Source: Flavobacterium sp. A45
GTDB taxonomy: Bacteria; Bacteroidota; Bacteroidia; Flavobacteriales; Flavobacteriaceae
Assembly: GCF_002001005.1 (NCBI RefSeq)
Contig: NZ_MUNX01000037.1
Span: 1 to 41,981 of the forward strand
Length of the DNA stretch: 41,981 nucleotides
Reading direction: 5' to 3'
The position numbers were made by a program, and so were the translations under genes. Below, piece after piece: positions 29,170 through 37,094 of this stretch (its first letter is position 1; every line of letters starts with the position of its first letter). Under the pieces are notes generated by a model. It saw only the letters and a program-made list of their open reading frames with translations. It ran no database searches and was not told the origin of the DNA.

Positions 29170-30369
29170 TTAACCTAACAATAGTTCATAAACCTGATTT
29201 GCTATTTCTATTTCTTCATTAGTAGGAATAACTAAAATTTTTGTTTTTGAATCTGGAGTATTGATTTCTCGAATTTCTTTGGAACGAATTTCGTTTTTGG
29301 CTGAATCTAATTCTAATCCAAAATAATCCATATCGGTACAAACGAGTTTTCTGATGTAGGATGAATTCTCTCCAATACCGGCAGTAAAAATAATGGCATC
29401 CAACCCATTCAAAACGGCTGCATAAGAACCTATAAATTTCTTAATTCTATAGGCATTCATATCCAAAGCCAATTGACAATCCAAATTCCCTTTTTCGGCA
29501 TTGGATTCGATATCTCTCAAGTCACTGAATCCAGTAAGACCAAGCATTCCGCTTTGTTTTTGCAGCAAATTATTCACGGCATCCAATGAATAACCTAACG
29601 AATTAACCATGTGAAAAATTATAGACTGATCTACATCACCACTTCGCGTTCCCATAATCAAACCGTTCATAGGTGCAAATCCGAGGGTATGATCAATACT
29701 TTTTCCGTCTTTTATGGCAGTCATACTACATCCGTTTCCTAGATGTATCGTAATGATTTTAGATGATTTTCCAGAATTATTTTCATTTAAATAACGAATT
29801 GCCTTTTCTGAAACATATTTGTGGCTCGTTCCATGAAAACCATAGACACGTATCTTATTCTCCGTCAAAAGATAATTAGGTAATGCATATTTGTGAGCTA
29901 CAACAGGAATGGTTTGATGAAAAGCAGTATCAAAAACAGCTACTTGTTTTGCATCACTGAAAATTTCTTCAGCAACATTTATCCCTTCCAAATTGGCGGG
30001 ATTATGCAAAGGTGCCAAGTCTGAAAGTTGTCTTATCTTCTCCTTAACCTCTTTTGTAATCGTTACTGTATTCGAAAAATTACTTCCTCCGTGCACCACA
30101 CGATGACCAACGGCCTCAATCTCCGAAGTACTTTTGATAACCCCAACTTTATCATCCATTAACAATTGGGAAATCTTCTGTAATCCTATTTTATGATTTG
30201 CAATTGGCAACGTTTCCTCTACTTTTACAGTATTGGTTACATAACTAAAATTTGATGATTCTAAACCTATTCTGTCAATCATTCCACTGCAAATTACCTC
30301 ATTGGCAGGCATATCAATCATTTGATATTTAATAGAAGAACTTCCCGAGTTTATAATTATTATTTTCAT
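29170..30369 (-). CDS. ackA: Acetate kinase
   Basis: This enzyme interconverts acetate plus ATP and acetyl phosphate plus ADP. The 399-residue protein has the ASKHA-fold signatures: N-terminal INSGSSSIKYQ, acetyl-phosphate site HRVVHGGSNF, FDTAFHQTIP, the family signature GFHGTSHKYV, the phosphate loop IHLGNGCSM, and MGTRSGDVDQSI. All catalytic Arg, Asp and His positions appear intact. It follows pta by 23 bp, forming the acetate overflow and substrate-level phosphorylation pair. Confidence 0.98.
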   Translation of the reverse strand: MKIIIINSGSSSIKYQMIDMPANEVICSGMIDRIGLESSNFSYVTNTVKVEETLPIANHKIGLQKISQLLMDDKVGVIKSTSEIEAVGHRVVHGGSNFSNTVTITKEVKEKIRQLSDLAPLHNPANLEGINVAEEIFSDAKQVAVFDTAFHQTIPVVAHKYALPNYLLTENKIRVYGFHGTSHKYVSEKAIRYLNENNSGKSSKIITIHLGNGCSMTAIKDGKSIDHTLGFAPMNGLIMGTRSGDVDQSIIFHMVNSLGYSLDAVNNLLQKQSGMLGLTGFSDLRDIESNAEKGNLDCQLALDMNAYRIKKFIGSYAAVLNGLDAIIFTAGIGENSSYIRKLVCTDMDYFGLELDSAKNEIRSKEIREINTPDSKTKILVIPTNEEIEIANQVYELLLG

Positions 30370-30392
30370 TTAAAATTTATTTAATTAAAAAG

Positions 30393-32486
30393 CTATAAAT
30401 CCTGTGCTTGTATAGCTGTAATTACTACTGTATTTATGATATCGTCTACGGTACAACCACGACTCAAGTCGTTTACTGGTTTGTTTAAACCTTGCAACAT
30501 TGGGCCAATTGCCAATGCTCCCGTTTCTCTTTGAACCGCTTTGTATGTATTATTTCCAGTGTTCAAATCGGGAAAAATCAATACACTCGCACGACCGGCA
30601 ACTTCAGAATTTGGCATTTTGCTTTGCCCTACTTCCAAGTCAACTGCGGCATCGTATTGTATTGGCCCCTCGATTTTAAGGTCTGGGCGTTTTTGTTTCA
30701 CTATTTCGGTTGCAAGTCTAACTTTTTCTACTTCGTCCCCTTTTCCAGATGTACCTGACGAATAGGACAACATAGCAATCTTTGGTTCAATTCCAAAAGA
30801 AATACTTGAATCCGCAGATGAAATGGCAATTTCTGCCAATTGCTCCGCAGTCGGATTCGGATTGATAGCACAATCCCCGAAAACAGAAACACGGTCTTCC
30901 AAACACATGAAGAATACTGAGGACACCACTGAGGAGTTCGGTTTAGTTTTAATGAACTGTAAAGCAGGTAAAATAGTGTGTTGCGTTGTATGCGCAGCAC
31001 CCGAAACCATACCGTCTGCATGTCCTTTGTACACCATCATAGTCCCAAAATAAGAAACGTCTTCCATTAAGTCTCTTGCCATTCCAAGAGTTACATTTTT
31101 GGCTTTTCGCAACTCATAATAGGTATTTACATAATCATCATAATTTTCAGATTCTATCGGATTGATGATTGGCACTTTAGAAAAATCAAAATCTAAACCT
31201 AATTCGGCTACTTTACTTTCTATTTGTTTTTTATTTCCAATAATAGAAATATCGACAACATCCATCGCTAGTAAACGAGAGGCCGCAATAATAATCCTTT
31301 CATCACTTCCTTCCGGCAAAACAATATGTTTTCTATGAGCTTTGGCTCTTTTTACCATATTGTATTGAAACATTTTAGGAGTCATTCCCTCTGCTTTAAA
31401 TGCATTAAATTTGTCAATTAACACATCCAAATCAACGTATTTGTCAAACGTATTTATCGAGGTTTCAATTTTTTGAATATTATCGGCATATATTTTTGAC
31501 TTAATATTTCCAATCTGATTGGCAATATGGTAAGTACCTCCTTCTACTGTAAGGATTGGAACTATGGAAGAAAGTCCTTCTATTAATTTCAAAATACTGT
31601 CTTCTGGAATGATATTACCAGTCAAAACAATCCCGGAAACCGATGGATAATTTGCGGATTCATTTGCCTGTAACGCCCCAAGAATAATATCAGCTCTATC
31701 TCCTGGAGTGATAATAAGGCCATTTTCCTTAAGATGCAGTAAATAGTTACACAATTGCATGGCACCGATACTATAACTACCAATTTGATTGTTTAAATAT
31801 TCATGTCCAAATAATATTTTGGCACCCAAAGCCTCTACAATTTCATGTATTGTTGGATTGTTCAAACTGCTAATTAATGGAATCGAATTGATAAGAACAG
31901 ATTCCGGCATATTTTTCTGCAATCCTGTTGTTACTAATTCTAAATTTTCAGGTTGTACTTTATTGGCAATTATTGCCAGTACTTCAACTTCTTTTACTTT
32001 AAATGAATTATAAGCTAGACTTAAATTATCTATTAGTTCCTCAAGCGTTTTGTCTTCTCCAGAACCAACAATAATCGTAGGAATCCCAAGATTCTTGGCA
32101 ATCAGCACATTCATATCCAGTTCAATAACCGTACCTTCTCCCGTAAAACTCGTTCCTTCAACCAAAATAAAATCAAAACGGTCTTCCAGTTTTTTGTATT
32201 TTTCAATAATCAAATCAACAACTTCGCCTAATTTTCCATTGTTTTTTTTCTTGATTAACTTGCTTTTTGTAATAGCATAAGCATCTTCATATTGAATATC
32301 TAAGTCAAAATACGAAATAACCATCTCGATATGAGTATCCTTTTTTCCCTCTTCATAATCTTCAATCACAGGCCTGAAATAACCCACTTTTGCAGTCTTT
32401 CCCAACAGCATTCTCAATAACCCCAAGGTAATTATCGTCTTACCGCAATTCTCCTCAATCGTTGCGATATATATAGCTTTTTTCAT
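30393..32486 (-). CDS. pta: Phosphate acetyltransferase (long form)
   Basis: This enzyme interconverts acetyl-CoA plus phosphate and acetyl phosphate plus CoA. At 697 residues it is the long form. It has an N-terminal P-loop domain related to dethiobiotin synthetase (ATIEENCGKTIITLGLL), a central DRTGG-like regulatory domain, and a C-terminal catalytic PTA domain from about residue 370 (HRKHIVLPEGSDERII ... MVSGAAHTTQHTI ... MLSYSSGTSGKG ... QYDAAVD). A -7 box at 32527-32534 is probably its promoter, with a leader of about 35 bases. Confidence 0.97.
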   Translation of the reverse strand: MKKAIYIATIEENCGKTIITLGLLRMLLGKTAKVGYFRPVIEDYEEGKKDTHIEMVISYFDLDIQYEDAYAITKSKLIKKKNNGKLGEVVDLIIEKYKKLEDRFDFILVEGTSFTGEGTVIELDMNVLIAKNLGIPTIIVGSGEDKTLEELIDNLSLAYNSFKVKEVEVLAIIANKVQPENLELVTTGLQKNMPESVLINSIPLISSLNNPTIHEIVEALGAKILFGHEYLNNQIGSYSIGAMQLCNYLLHLKENGLIITPGDRADIILGALQANESANYPSVSGIVLTGNIIPEDSILKLIEGLSSIVPILTVEGGTYHIANQIGNIKSKIYADNIQKIETSINTFDKYVDLDVLIDKFNAFKAEGMTPKMFQYNMVKRAKAHRKHIVLPEGSDERIIIAASRLLAMDVVDISIIGNKKQIESKVAELGLDFDFSKVPIINPIESENYDDYVNTYYELRKAKNVTLGMARDLMEDVSYFGTMMVYKGHADGMVSGAAHTTQHTILPALQFIKTKPNSSVVSSVFFMCLEDRVSVFGDCAINPNPTAEQLAEIAISSADSSISFGIEPKIAMLSYSSGTSGKGDEVEKVRLATEIVKQKRPDLKIEGPIQYDAAVDLEVGQSKMPNSEVAGRASVLIFPDLNTGNNTYKAVQRETGALAIGPMLQGLNKPVNDLSRGCTVDDIINTVVITAIQAQDL

Positions 32487-32526
32487 ATTCTTACTTTTAA
32501 AATTTAATCCATTTAAACGCTTTATG

Positions 32527-32534
32527 CAAAATTA
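32527..32534 (-). promoter_or_regulatory. Probable -7 box for pta-ackA
   Basis: TAATTTTG on the minus strand matches TAnnTTTG, 41 bases before the pta ATG. No TTG stands at the best -33 spacing; the nearest is 27 bases upstream. Confidence 0.5.
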
Positions 32535-32603
32535 TATCTTTAATTTCCTTCTAAATATGACCAAAATCAGGTTTAAATAATAAACTACAATTTGTTAACA
32601 TAA

Positions 32604-33674
32604 TCAAAACCATCTTCGTCTTTTAAAATAAAAAATCATCCCAATGCCAACCAAAAACATAAAACCTACAACAAGATAATAGCCATTGTGATATCTCAAC
32701 TCGGGCATATTGTCAAAATTCATTCCATAAACCCCAACAATAAAAGTAAGCGGAATGAATATCACCGAAATAATAGTCAGTGTTTTCATGATCTCATTCA
32801 TCTTATGAGTTTGTGCCGCAAAAAAGAAATTGGATGCACTTTCCAAAGACCCCATATCCGATTCAATTTGTTCCAAAAGTTCTAAACATTTTTGATGCAA
32901 ACGGGTAAAAAAGCTGAAATTTTCCGACTCTATTTCATTAAACACATCATCTTCTTGTATACTTTTTATATCATATAAAGAATCACGAAGCGGAATGATA
33001 GAACGCTTCAAGAAATTAAAATTATCTCTGTGTTTTTCAATTTTTTCCAAAATAATAGGGTCGGTGCTATTTTTGGTCATATTAATTAAATCTTCTATTT
33101 TGTCCTCCTCATTTTCAAGAGTTATGTAAAAGTTACCAATAATCGCATCCAACAGAATATACAATAAATAGTCTGCATTCTTGGTGCGAACAATTCCTGA
33201 ATTGGTTCGAATACGTTCACGTATGTGGGTAAAAAAATCACTCCTTTTTTCCTGAAAAGAAATTAGGATTCCTTTTTTCAACAAAAAACTTATCTGCTCT
33301 ACCCTAATATCATCTGAGTTTTCGGCAGGAAGCATCGATTTTATATTAAAAAACAAAACGTCCTTTTCTTCTTCAAGTTTAGTTCTTTTGGAGGTATTCA
33401 AAATATCAGCCAACATAAAATTATCAATTTTAAAATGGCTCGCTACTTCTTTAAGCAAATCAATGTCATTCAATCCGTGGATATTTAACCAATTTATTTT
33501 TGTCAAATCGATATGTTTTTCCAAATGATTGATAGTACCATTCTCATATTCATTTACCATACAATCGTCATAAACAAACAACTGCATTTCAATTTCCTTA
33601 TCTTTATGTAAACCGGTGTACTCTAAACTATATGGCTGTAATCGTTTTCCTTTCTTGTACTTAATCTTTCTCAT
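32604..33674 (-). CDS. corA: CorA-family magnesium/cobalt transporter
   Basis: A 356-residue protein with the long cytoplasmic funnel domain and two C-terminal membrane helices. The first (IMKTLTIISVIFIPLTFIVGVYGMNF) ends in the GMN selectivity motif followed by NMPEL, and the second is GYYLVVGFMFLVGIGMIFYF. It ends in the basic tail KRRRWF. CorA pentamers admit Mg2+ (and Co2+ or Ni2+) into the cytoplasm. It is monocistronic and lies upstream of pta in the same direction with a 117-bp gap. Confidence 0.96.
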   Translation of the reverse strand: MRKIKYKKGKRLQPYSLEYTGLHKDKEIEMQLFVYDDCMVNEYENGTINHLEKHIDLTKINWLNIHGLNDIDLLKEVASHFKIDNFMLADILNTSKRTKLEEEKDVLFFNIKSMLPAENSDDIRVEQISFLLKKGILISFQEKRSDFFTHIRERIRTNSGIVRTKNADYLLYILLDAIIGNFYITLENEEDKIEDLINMTKNSTDPIILEKIEKHRDNFNFLKRSIIPLRDSLYDIKSIQEDDVFNEIESENFSFFTRLHQKCLELLEQIESDMGSLESASNFFFAAQTHKMNEIMKTLTIISVIFIPLTFIVGVYGMNFDNMPELRYHNGYYLVVGFMFLVGIGMIFYFKRRRWF

Positions 33675-33728
33675 AAAATAATTTGTATAGTAATATTACG
33701 AAAAAGCGCTTAATTATACAAATAACCG

Positions 33729-33920
33729 CATTTTATCAAATCTACTGTTAAACATACAAGTGATGTCAGTTTCAATTTGAATAAAATCTAGAAAAATTGT
33801 TAGTTCATTAAGGCAAAGCTACTTAGTTTTACAAAGGACGTTTTTAACTCATTTTCCTTTTACTCATTAATTTGGCAAACTACCTTTTTTTACTTACAAG
33901 ACTAAATTATATTTTAGATT
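33729..33920. repeat. Diverged intergenic repeat, copy B
   Basis: The gap 33675-34102 contains no gene. This part of it aligns end to end with 11650-11840 in the same orientation, with nearly equal length and only small indels. The rest, 33921-34102, leads into the tmRNA promoter. Confidence 0.6.
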
Positions 33921-34043
33921 AAAAGCCTTAAATTGTAGAATATAGCGCAGAAAAGTTTCTTTACAAAATTTGTTTGTCCATTTTTTATTTTACACTTAAC
34001 AAAAGGTTATACGATTTTATTTTTATTTCAATTATATAACTAG

Positions 34044-34051
34044 TACTTTTG
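34044..34051 (+). promoter_or_regulatory. Probable -7 box of the tmRNA gene
   Basis: TACTTTTG is an exact match to TAnnTTTG and the same octamer as the rpsF promoter. It lies 51 bases before the mature tmRNA 5' end. No TTG is found at the -33 position; the sequence there is T-rich. Confidence 0.6.
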
Positions 34052-34102
34052 CCAAACATTATTCGAATTTTGATTTGAAATATTCAAAATTCAAAAAAAC
34101 AT

Positions 34103-34496
34103 GGGGTCGACTGGTTTTGACAGCAAGTCGAATTGAAAAGTAAGCACGCCGAGAACTGGGATAATTCTCGTAAATAAAAGGTCTCAAACATTTTACACGG
34201 CGAAGGAAACTACGCTCTTGCTGCATAATCTGAATTATAGTAAGATTAGCCTCGTCCTACCAGGTAGGAAAGCAGGATTCATCTCGAAAGCTTTGGTTTA
34301 TAGCGGTCGATTAAGGTGAATCGTAAATTTAAACCTAGATTTCCACAAGCTTCGGGTGGATTTCGAAATTAAAGAAGCTAAGCAAAGAGCGGTTGTTCCT
34401 GACCCAACTCCAAGTCGAAAATCTATTCAGGAAATAAGCGTGTAGAAAGCTCTTTAGTTGCTTGTTTGGACCCGGGTTCGATTCCCGGCGATTCCA
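34103..34496 (+). ncRNA. ssrA: Transfer-messenger RNA
   Basis: Rescues stalled ribosomes. The 5' end GGGGTCGACTGG pairs as an acceptor stem with CGATTCC at 34489-34495. The T arm GGGTTCGATTCCC is intact and A34496 is the discriminator. CCA is not encoded. The tag reading frame is at 34199-34228 and reads GEGNYALAA followed by TAA, close to the known Bacteroidota tags. The 3' half contains the pseudoknot-forming repeats. An intrinsic terminator follows at 34562-34597. Confidence 0.96.
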
Positions 34497-34561
34497 CTGG
34501 GACCGTTTAAAGCCAACTTTTCAAAGTTGTCAAAAACGCACAAAATGTCTCGAAATCCCTT

Positions 34562-34597
34562 AAAAGCCTGCAATTTTTTGAATTTGCAGGCTTTTTT
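34562..34597 (+). terminator. Intrinsic terminator of ssrA
   Basis: A 12-bp stem, AAAAGCCTGCAA (34562-34573) with TTGCAGGCTTTT (34584-34595), has a ten-base loop and a T run. It lies 65 bases past the mature tmRNA end. A smaller hairpin, CAACTT/AAGTTG, lies between them. Confidence 0.9.
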
Positions 34598-34797
34598 ATT
34601 TTTCCTGTAACTATCAAAATTTTCAAAAGTGCTCCAAATTTATGTGGCAGTATTGTGGCATTTTGTTATTGGAGTGGATACCTTTTTTACCACAAAAACT
34701 TAAGGCTGTTTTTTTAGAATTTTTCTGCAAGCTTTGAGTTAGATAATTTAGGAGACAATACTCTTCAATAAATTGAACAGCATCTAAATTTGAAAAA
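34598..34797. other. Spacer between the tmRNA terminator and the transposase
   Basis: No gene is supported here. The heptamer TGTGGCA occurs twice 11 bases apart (34643-34649 and 34654-34660). I looked for a left inverted repeat of the insertion sequence and for a copy of the ssrA 3' end as an attachment site and found neither. Confidence 0.4.
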
Positions 34798-35991
34798 ATG
34801 CAGGAAACAAGAAAACGCTGGCCATTGGAATTTAAAATTTGTGCCGTCACCATCAGCAGAGAGTACGGGAGCGTGCTTCGAGTAGCCCAAGAGCTCGGCA
34901 TCAGTAAACACAGCCTGAATCATTGGAAAAAGCTTTACAAGGATGGAAAACTTGCCCTGCAAAAAACATCTGATTCATACACAAACCGAAAGGAATTATT
35001 AAGGTTAAAAAAGGAAATCAAGAATATCAAGCTGGAGCGCGATATTCTGGAAAAAGGTGCTGGGCATCTTTTGCAGAAAAGACGGGCACAATATCAATTT
35101 ATCAAAGACAACACAGACATGTTTCCCATTGTCAAGATGTGCAAAATTTTCAAAGTTGATCCTAGCTGTTACTATAAATGGCTAAAAGGTCTACTTACCA
35201 GCAGAGCGGAACGCAGAGTTTTTGTAACATCGGAGATTTCAAGAATTTACCATTGGAGCCTGGGCAGGTATGGAAGCGTTAGAATCACCAAAGAATTGTC
35301 AACATTGGGCATAAAAGCATCCCGGTCTTTTGTTGGAAAGATAATGCTGGAGAATCATTTACAAAAGATTCCAAAACTAAAATTTAAAAGAACCACAATT
35401 TCTTCTCCCAAATATTCTGCAGTAGAGAATCTGTTAAACCAGGATTTCAAGGTGAGCAACCAAAACCAGGTATGGGTATCGGACATCACCTATATCCAGA
35501 CTAAAGAAGGCTGGACATACCTTACCGCTGTCATGGATCTATTCGACCGCAAAGTAATAGGTTGGTCGTTAAGCAAAACCATGAAAACAAGCGACACCAC
35601 AATTCCCGCATTCAAACAAGCCCTGATCAATCGTCCTTTAGTTCGTGACCAGAAATTGATATTTCATTCAGACCGAGGAATCCAATATGCCTGCAAAGAC
35701 TTTGTTTACTTATTGACAAAAAGAGAGCAGATAGTCCAAAGCATGAGCAGAAAAGGCAACTGCTATGACAATGCAGTCGCTGAGAGTTTTTTCAAGACAT
35801 TAAAAACAGAATTAATTTATCAAAACAAGTACACGACGATAAAAAAAGCAAAAAAATCAATCATTGACTACATCCAAAATTTCTATAATAGCTGTAGAAG
35901 ACATTCCGCTCTTGGAAATTTAACAATAGAAGAATTTCATAATCAGTATAAAATAAATAGTTGTACAAATGTTGTTCATACAGCTAAATAA
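34798..35991 (+). CDS. IS3-family transposase, OrfA and OrfB in one frame
   Basis: A 397-residue DDE transposase. Residues 1-60 are an IS3 OrfA-type helix-turn-helix (RKRWPLEFKICAVTISREYGSVLRVAQELGISKHSLNHWKK). A leucine-zipper stretch follows (ELLRLKKEIKNIKLERDILEKG), then from about residue 99 the OrfB part (YQFIKDNTDMFPIVKMCKIF). It ends in an rve integrase core with D in VWVSDITYIQ, D in FHSDRGIQYA and E in NAVAESFFKTLK. IS3 elements usually make the fusion by -1 frameshifting; here one uninterrupted frame spans both. In the +1 frame at the junction the sequence reads GIFCRKDGHNINLS, a usual OrfA tail, so a one-base insertion probably fused them. All three catalytic residues are present. 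Confidence 0.93.
   Translation: MQETRKRWPLEFKICAVTISREYGSVLRVAQELGISKHSLNHWKKLYKDGKLALQKTSDSYTNRKELLRLKKEIKNIKLERDILEKGAGHLLQKRRAQYQFIKDNTDMFPIVKMCKIFKVDPSCYYKWLKGLLTSRAERRVFVTSEISRIYHWSLGRYGSVRITKELSTLGIKASRSFVGKIMLENHLQKIPKLKFKRTTISSPKYSAVENLLNQDFKVSNQNQVWVSDITYIQTKEGWTYLTAVMDLFDRKVIGWSLSKTMKTSDTTIPAFKQALINRPLVRDQKLIFHSDRGIQYACKDFVYLLTKREQIVQSMSRKGNCYDNAVAESFFKTLKTELIYQNKYTTIKKAKKSIIDYIQNFYNSCRRHSALGNLTIEEFHNQYKINSCTNVVHTAK
34798..35991 (+). mobile_element. IS3-family insertion sequence, ends not resolved
   Basis: The extent given is only that of the transposase. I could not find matching terminal inverted repeats on either side, nor a target duplication. The element may extend into 34598-34797 on the left and a little past 35991 on the right, or one end may be lost. 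Confidence 0.6.
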
Positions 35992-36001
35992 TTATGTACC
36001 T

Positions 36002-36053
36002 GTTCACGAATATCAAGCGTTCACGTTTTCGTGAACATAAATATAACGTGAAC
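36002..36053. promoter_or_regulatory. Symmetrical array of four GTTCACG half-sites
   Basis: GTTCACG occurs at 36002-36008 and 36019-36025. Its reverse complement CGTGAAC occurs at 36030-36036 and 36047-36053. The inner pair is separated by TTTT, and each outer half-site lies exactly ten bases from its inner neighbour. The 52-bp array is thus a two-level dyad. It starts eleven bases behind the transposase stop codon. It may be an operator for a lost or distant regulator, or a recombinase or transposase binding site. Confidence 0.6.
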
Positions 36054-36329
36054 AATATGAACAAACAGTAATTATACAGAACGCAATACAACCTTCAATA
36101 ATATTTTCACAATTATTTCTAGTGCTATTATTTAAAACGATTCGCATTATTGATATGTCTAAAATGTTATTTTTTGAACTTAACAAATCTTTTGTGCTGA
36201 CTTGCAACTTCCATTTTCTACTATGTTAATATTTATTTTGTCATTAAATTGACTGTTAAGTTTTCAATGCGTCTGAAATTCTTTATATGCATTTTTGATA
36301 AATGCTTTTATTTTACTTCGTTTATTTTA
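36054..36329. other. A+T-rich gap without a supported gene
   Basis: The stretch between the half-site array and the nucleotidyltransferase gene has only short unsupported frames. A 6-bp hairpin, GCATTT/AAATGC, lies near 36288-36304 but lacks a T run on the minus strand. A tiny plus-strand frame, MNKQ stop, follows the array directly, as if a gene start had been left without its body. Confidence 0.4.
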
Positions 36330-37094
36330 TTAAATATCAAAAGCCCTAACTAACACCCCAAATAACTCTTTTACATCAATATTTCCTGCCCCCATTTCTT
36401 TAAAAATTTGTTTATCAGGTAAGTCATCCTTTACGGTTTCTGCAAAAATTATTATGTCCGATTTAATGCTATCTGCAATGATAAAACTATCTTCGGGAGT
36501 TAGTAATAATAACAATCTGAAAACATCCATTTTATGCTTACGCAATTGCTTTTCATCAATTTTTTCTCCGTTTTCTTTTCGGGTTTTATAGTCTAGAAAT
36601 GCTTTCGCTTTTAAACCTATCAAAGCTTCTGTATTTGCCAAATGTATTCCGTTATCTAATTGGCTGTGTTGGATGGTAAAATTGTAATAATCATCATCCA
36701 TTAATATCGCTGATAAACTCGGAATTTCTGTATCAACTGGAATTGGAGTTAAATGTGTGCCTTCATCCAAATCTAACAAATCGGGTATTCTTGAAAATAA
36801 TTCAATTTGAAAAGGAAATTCTTCTACTTGTGGTTTTAGGAAACGATAGTATTTGCGGTCTTCTTCACTTTTTTCTTTGACTTCGTAATTTCCTTGTTTT
36901 ACAAATTCCCAAAAATGTGCTACAAATTTCGGACTTAATGCTTCGATTACTAAAATAATATCAATGTCTTTTGTTGCTCTCGGCGTTAAACCAACACTGT
37001 CAATGATGATGTCACAAGCAGTTCCTCCTATGATGATATAATTATCTGTGAAATCTTTAAAATGTTGTCTAAATATTTCTAAACCTCTTACCAT
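36330..37094 (-). CDS. AbiEii/AbiGii-type nucleotidyltransferase toxin
   Basis: A 254-residue nucleotidyltransferase of the polymerase-beta/MNT superfamily. The hallmark is IIGGTACDIII (Gly23-Gly24) followed by the metal-binding RATKDIDIIL with Asp43 and Asp45. A helical C-terminal half contains LIGLKAKAFLDYKTRK and the KHKMDVFRLL segment seen in AbiEii-like proteins. In type IV toxin-antitoxin systems such enzymes transfer nucleotides to tRNA or other targets and cause growth arrest during phage infection. The ATG overlaps the stop of the upstream wHTH gene by seven bases, the usual antitoxin-toxin coupling. A housekeeping nucleotidyltransferase is less likely given the partner. Confidence 0.8.
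   Translation of the reverse strand: MVRGLEIFRQHFKDFTDNYIIIGGTACDIIIDSVGLTPRATKDIDIILVIEALSPKFVAHFWEFVKQGNYEVKEKSEEDRKYYRFLKPQVEEFPFQIELFSRIPDLLDLDEGTHLTPIPVDTEIPSLSAILMDDDYYNFTIQHSQLDNGIHLANTEALIGLKAKAFLDYKTRKENGEKIDEKQLRKHKMDVFRLLLLLTPEDSFIIADSIKSDIIIFAETVKDDLPDKQIFKEMGAGNIDVKELFGVLVRAFDI

Noticed and set aside
30492..32280. Several plus-strand frames within pta
   Set aside because: They are antisense to a full-length, well-conserved phosphate acetyltransferase.
34623..34901. Minus-strand frame of 92 codons opposite the transposase start
   Set aside because: It overlaps the start of a clear transposase gene on the other strand and resembles no family; it is a shadow.
36002..36053. Possible minimal CRISPR array
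   Set aside because: The units are seven bases, half are inverted and the spacers are ten bases, which fits a protein-binding dyad and not CRISPR.
36013..36207. 64-codon minus-strand frame in the gap right of the IS
   Set aside because: Composition is not protein-like, it covers the half-site array, and no neighbour or promoter supports it.
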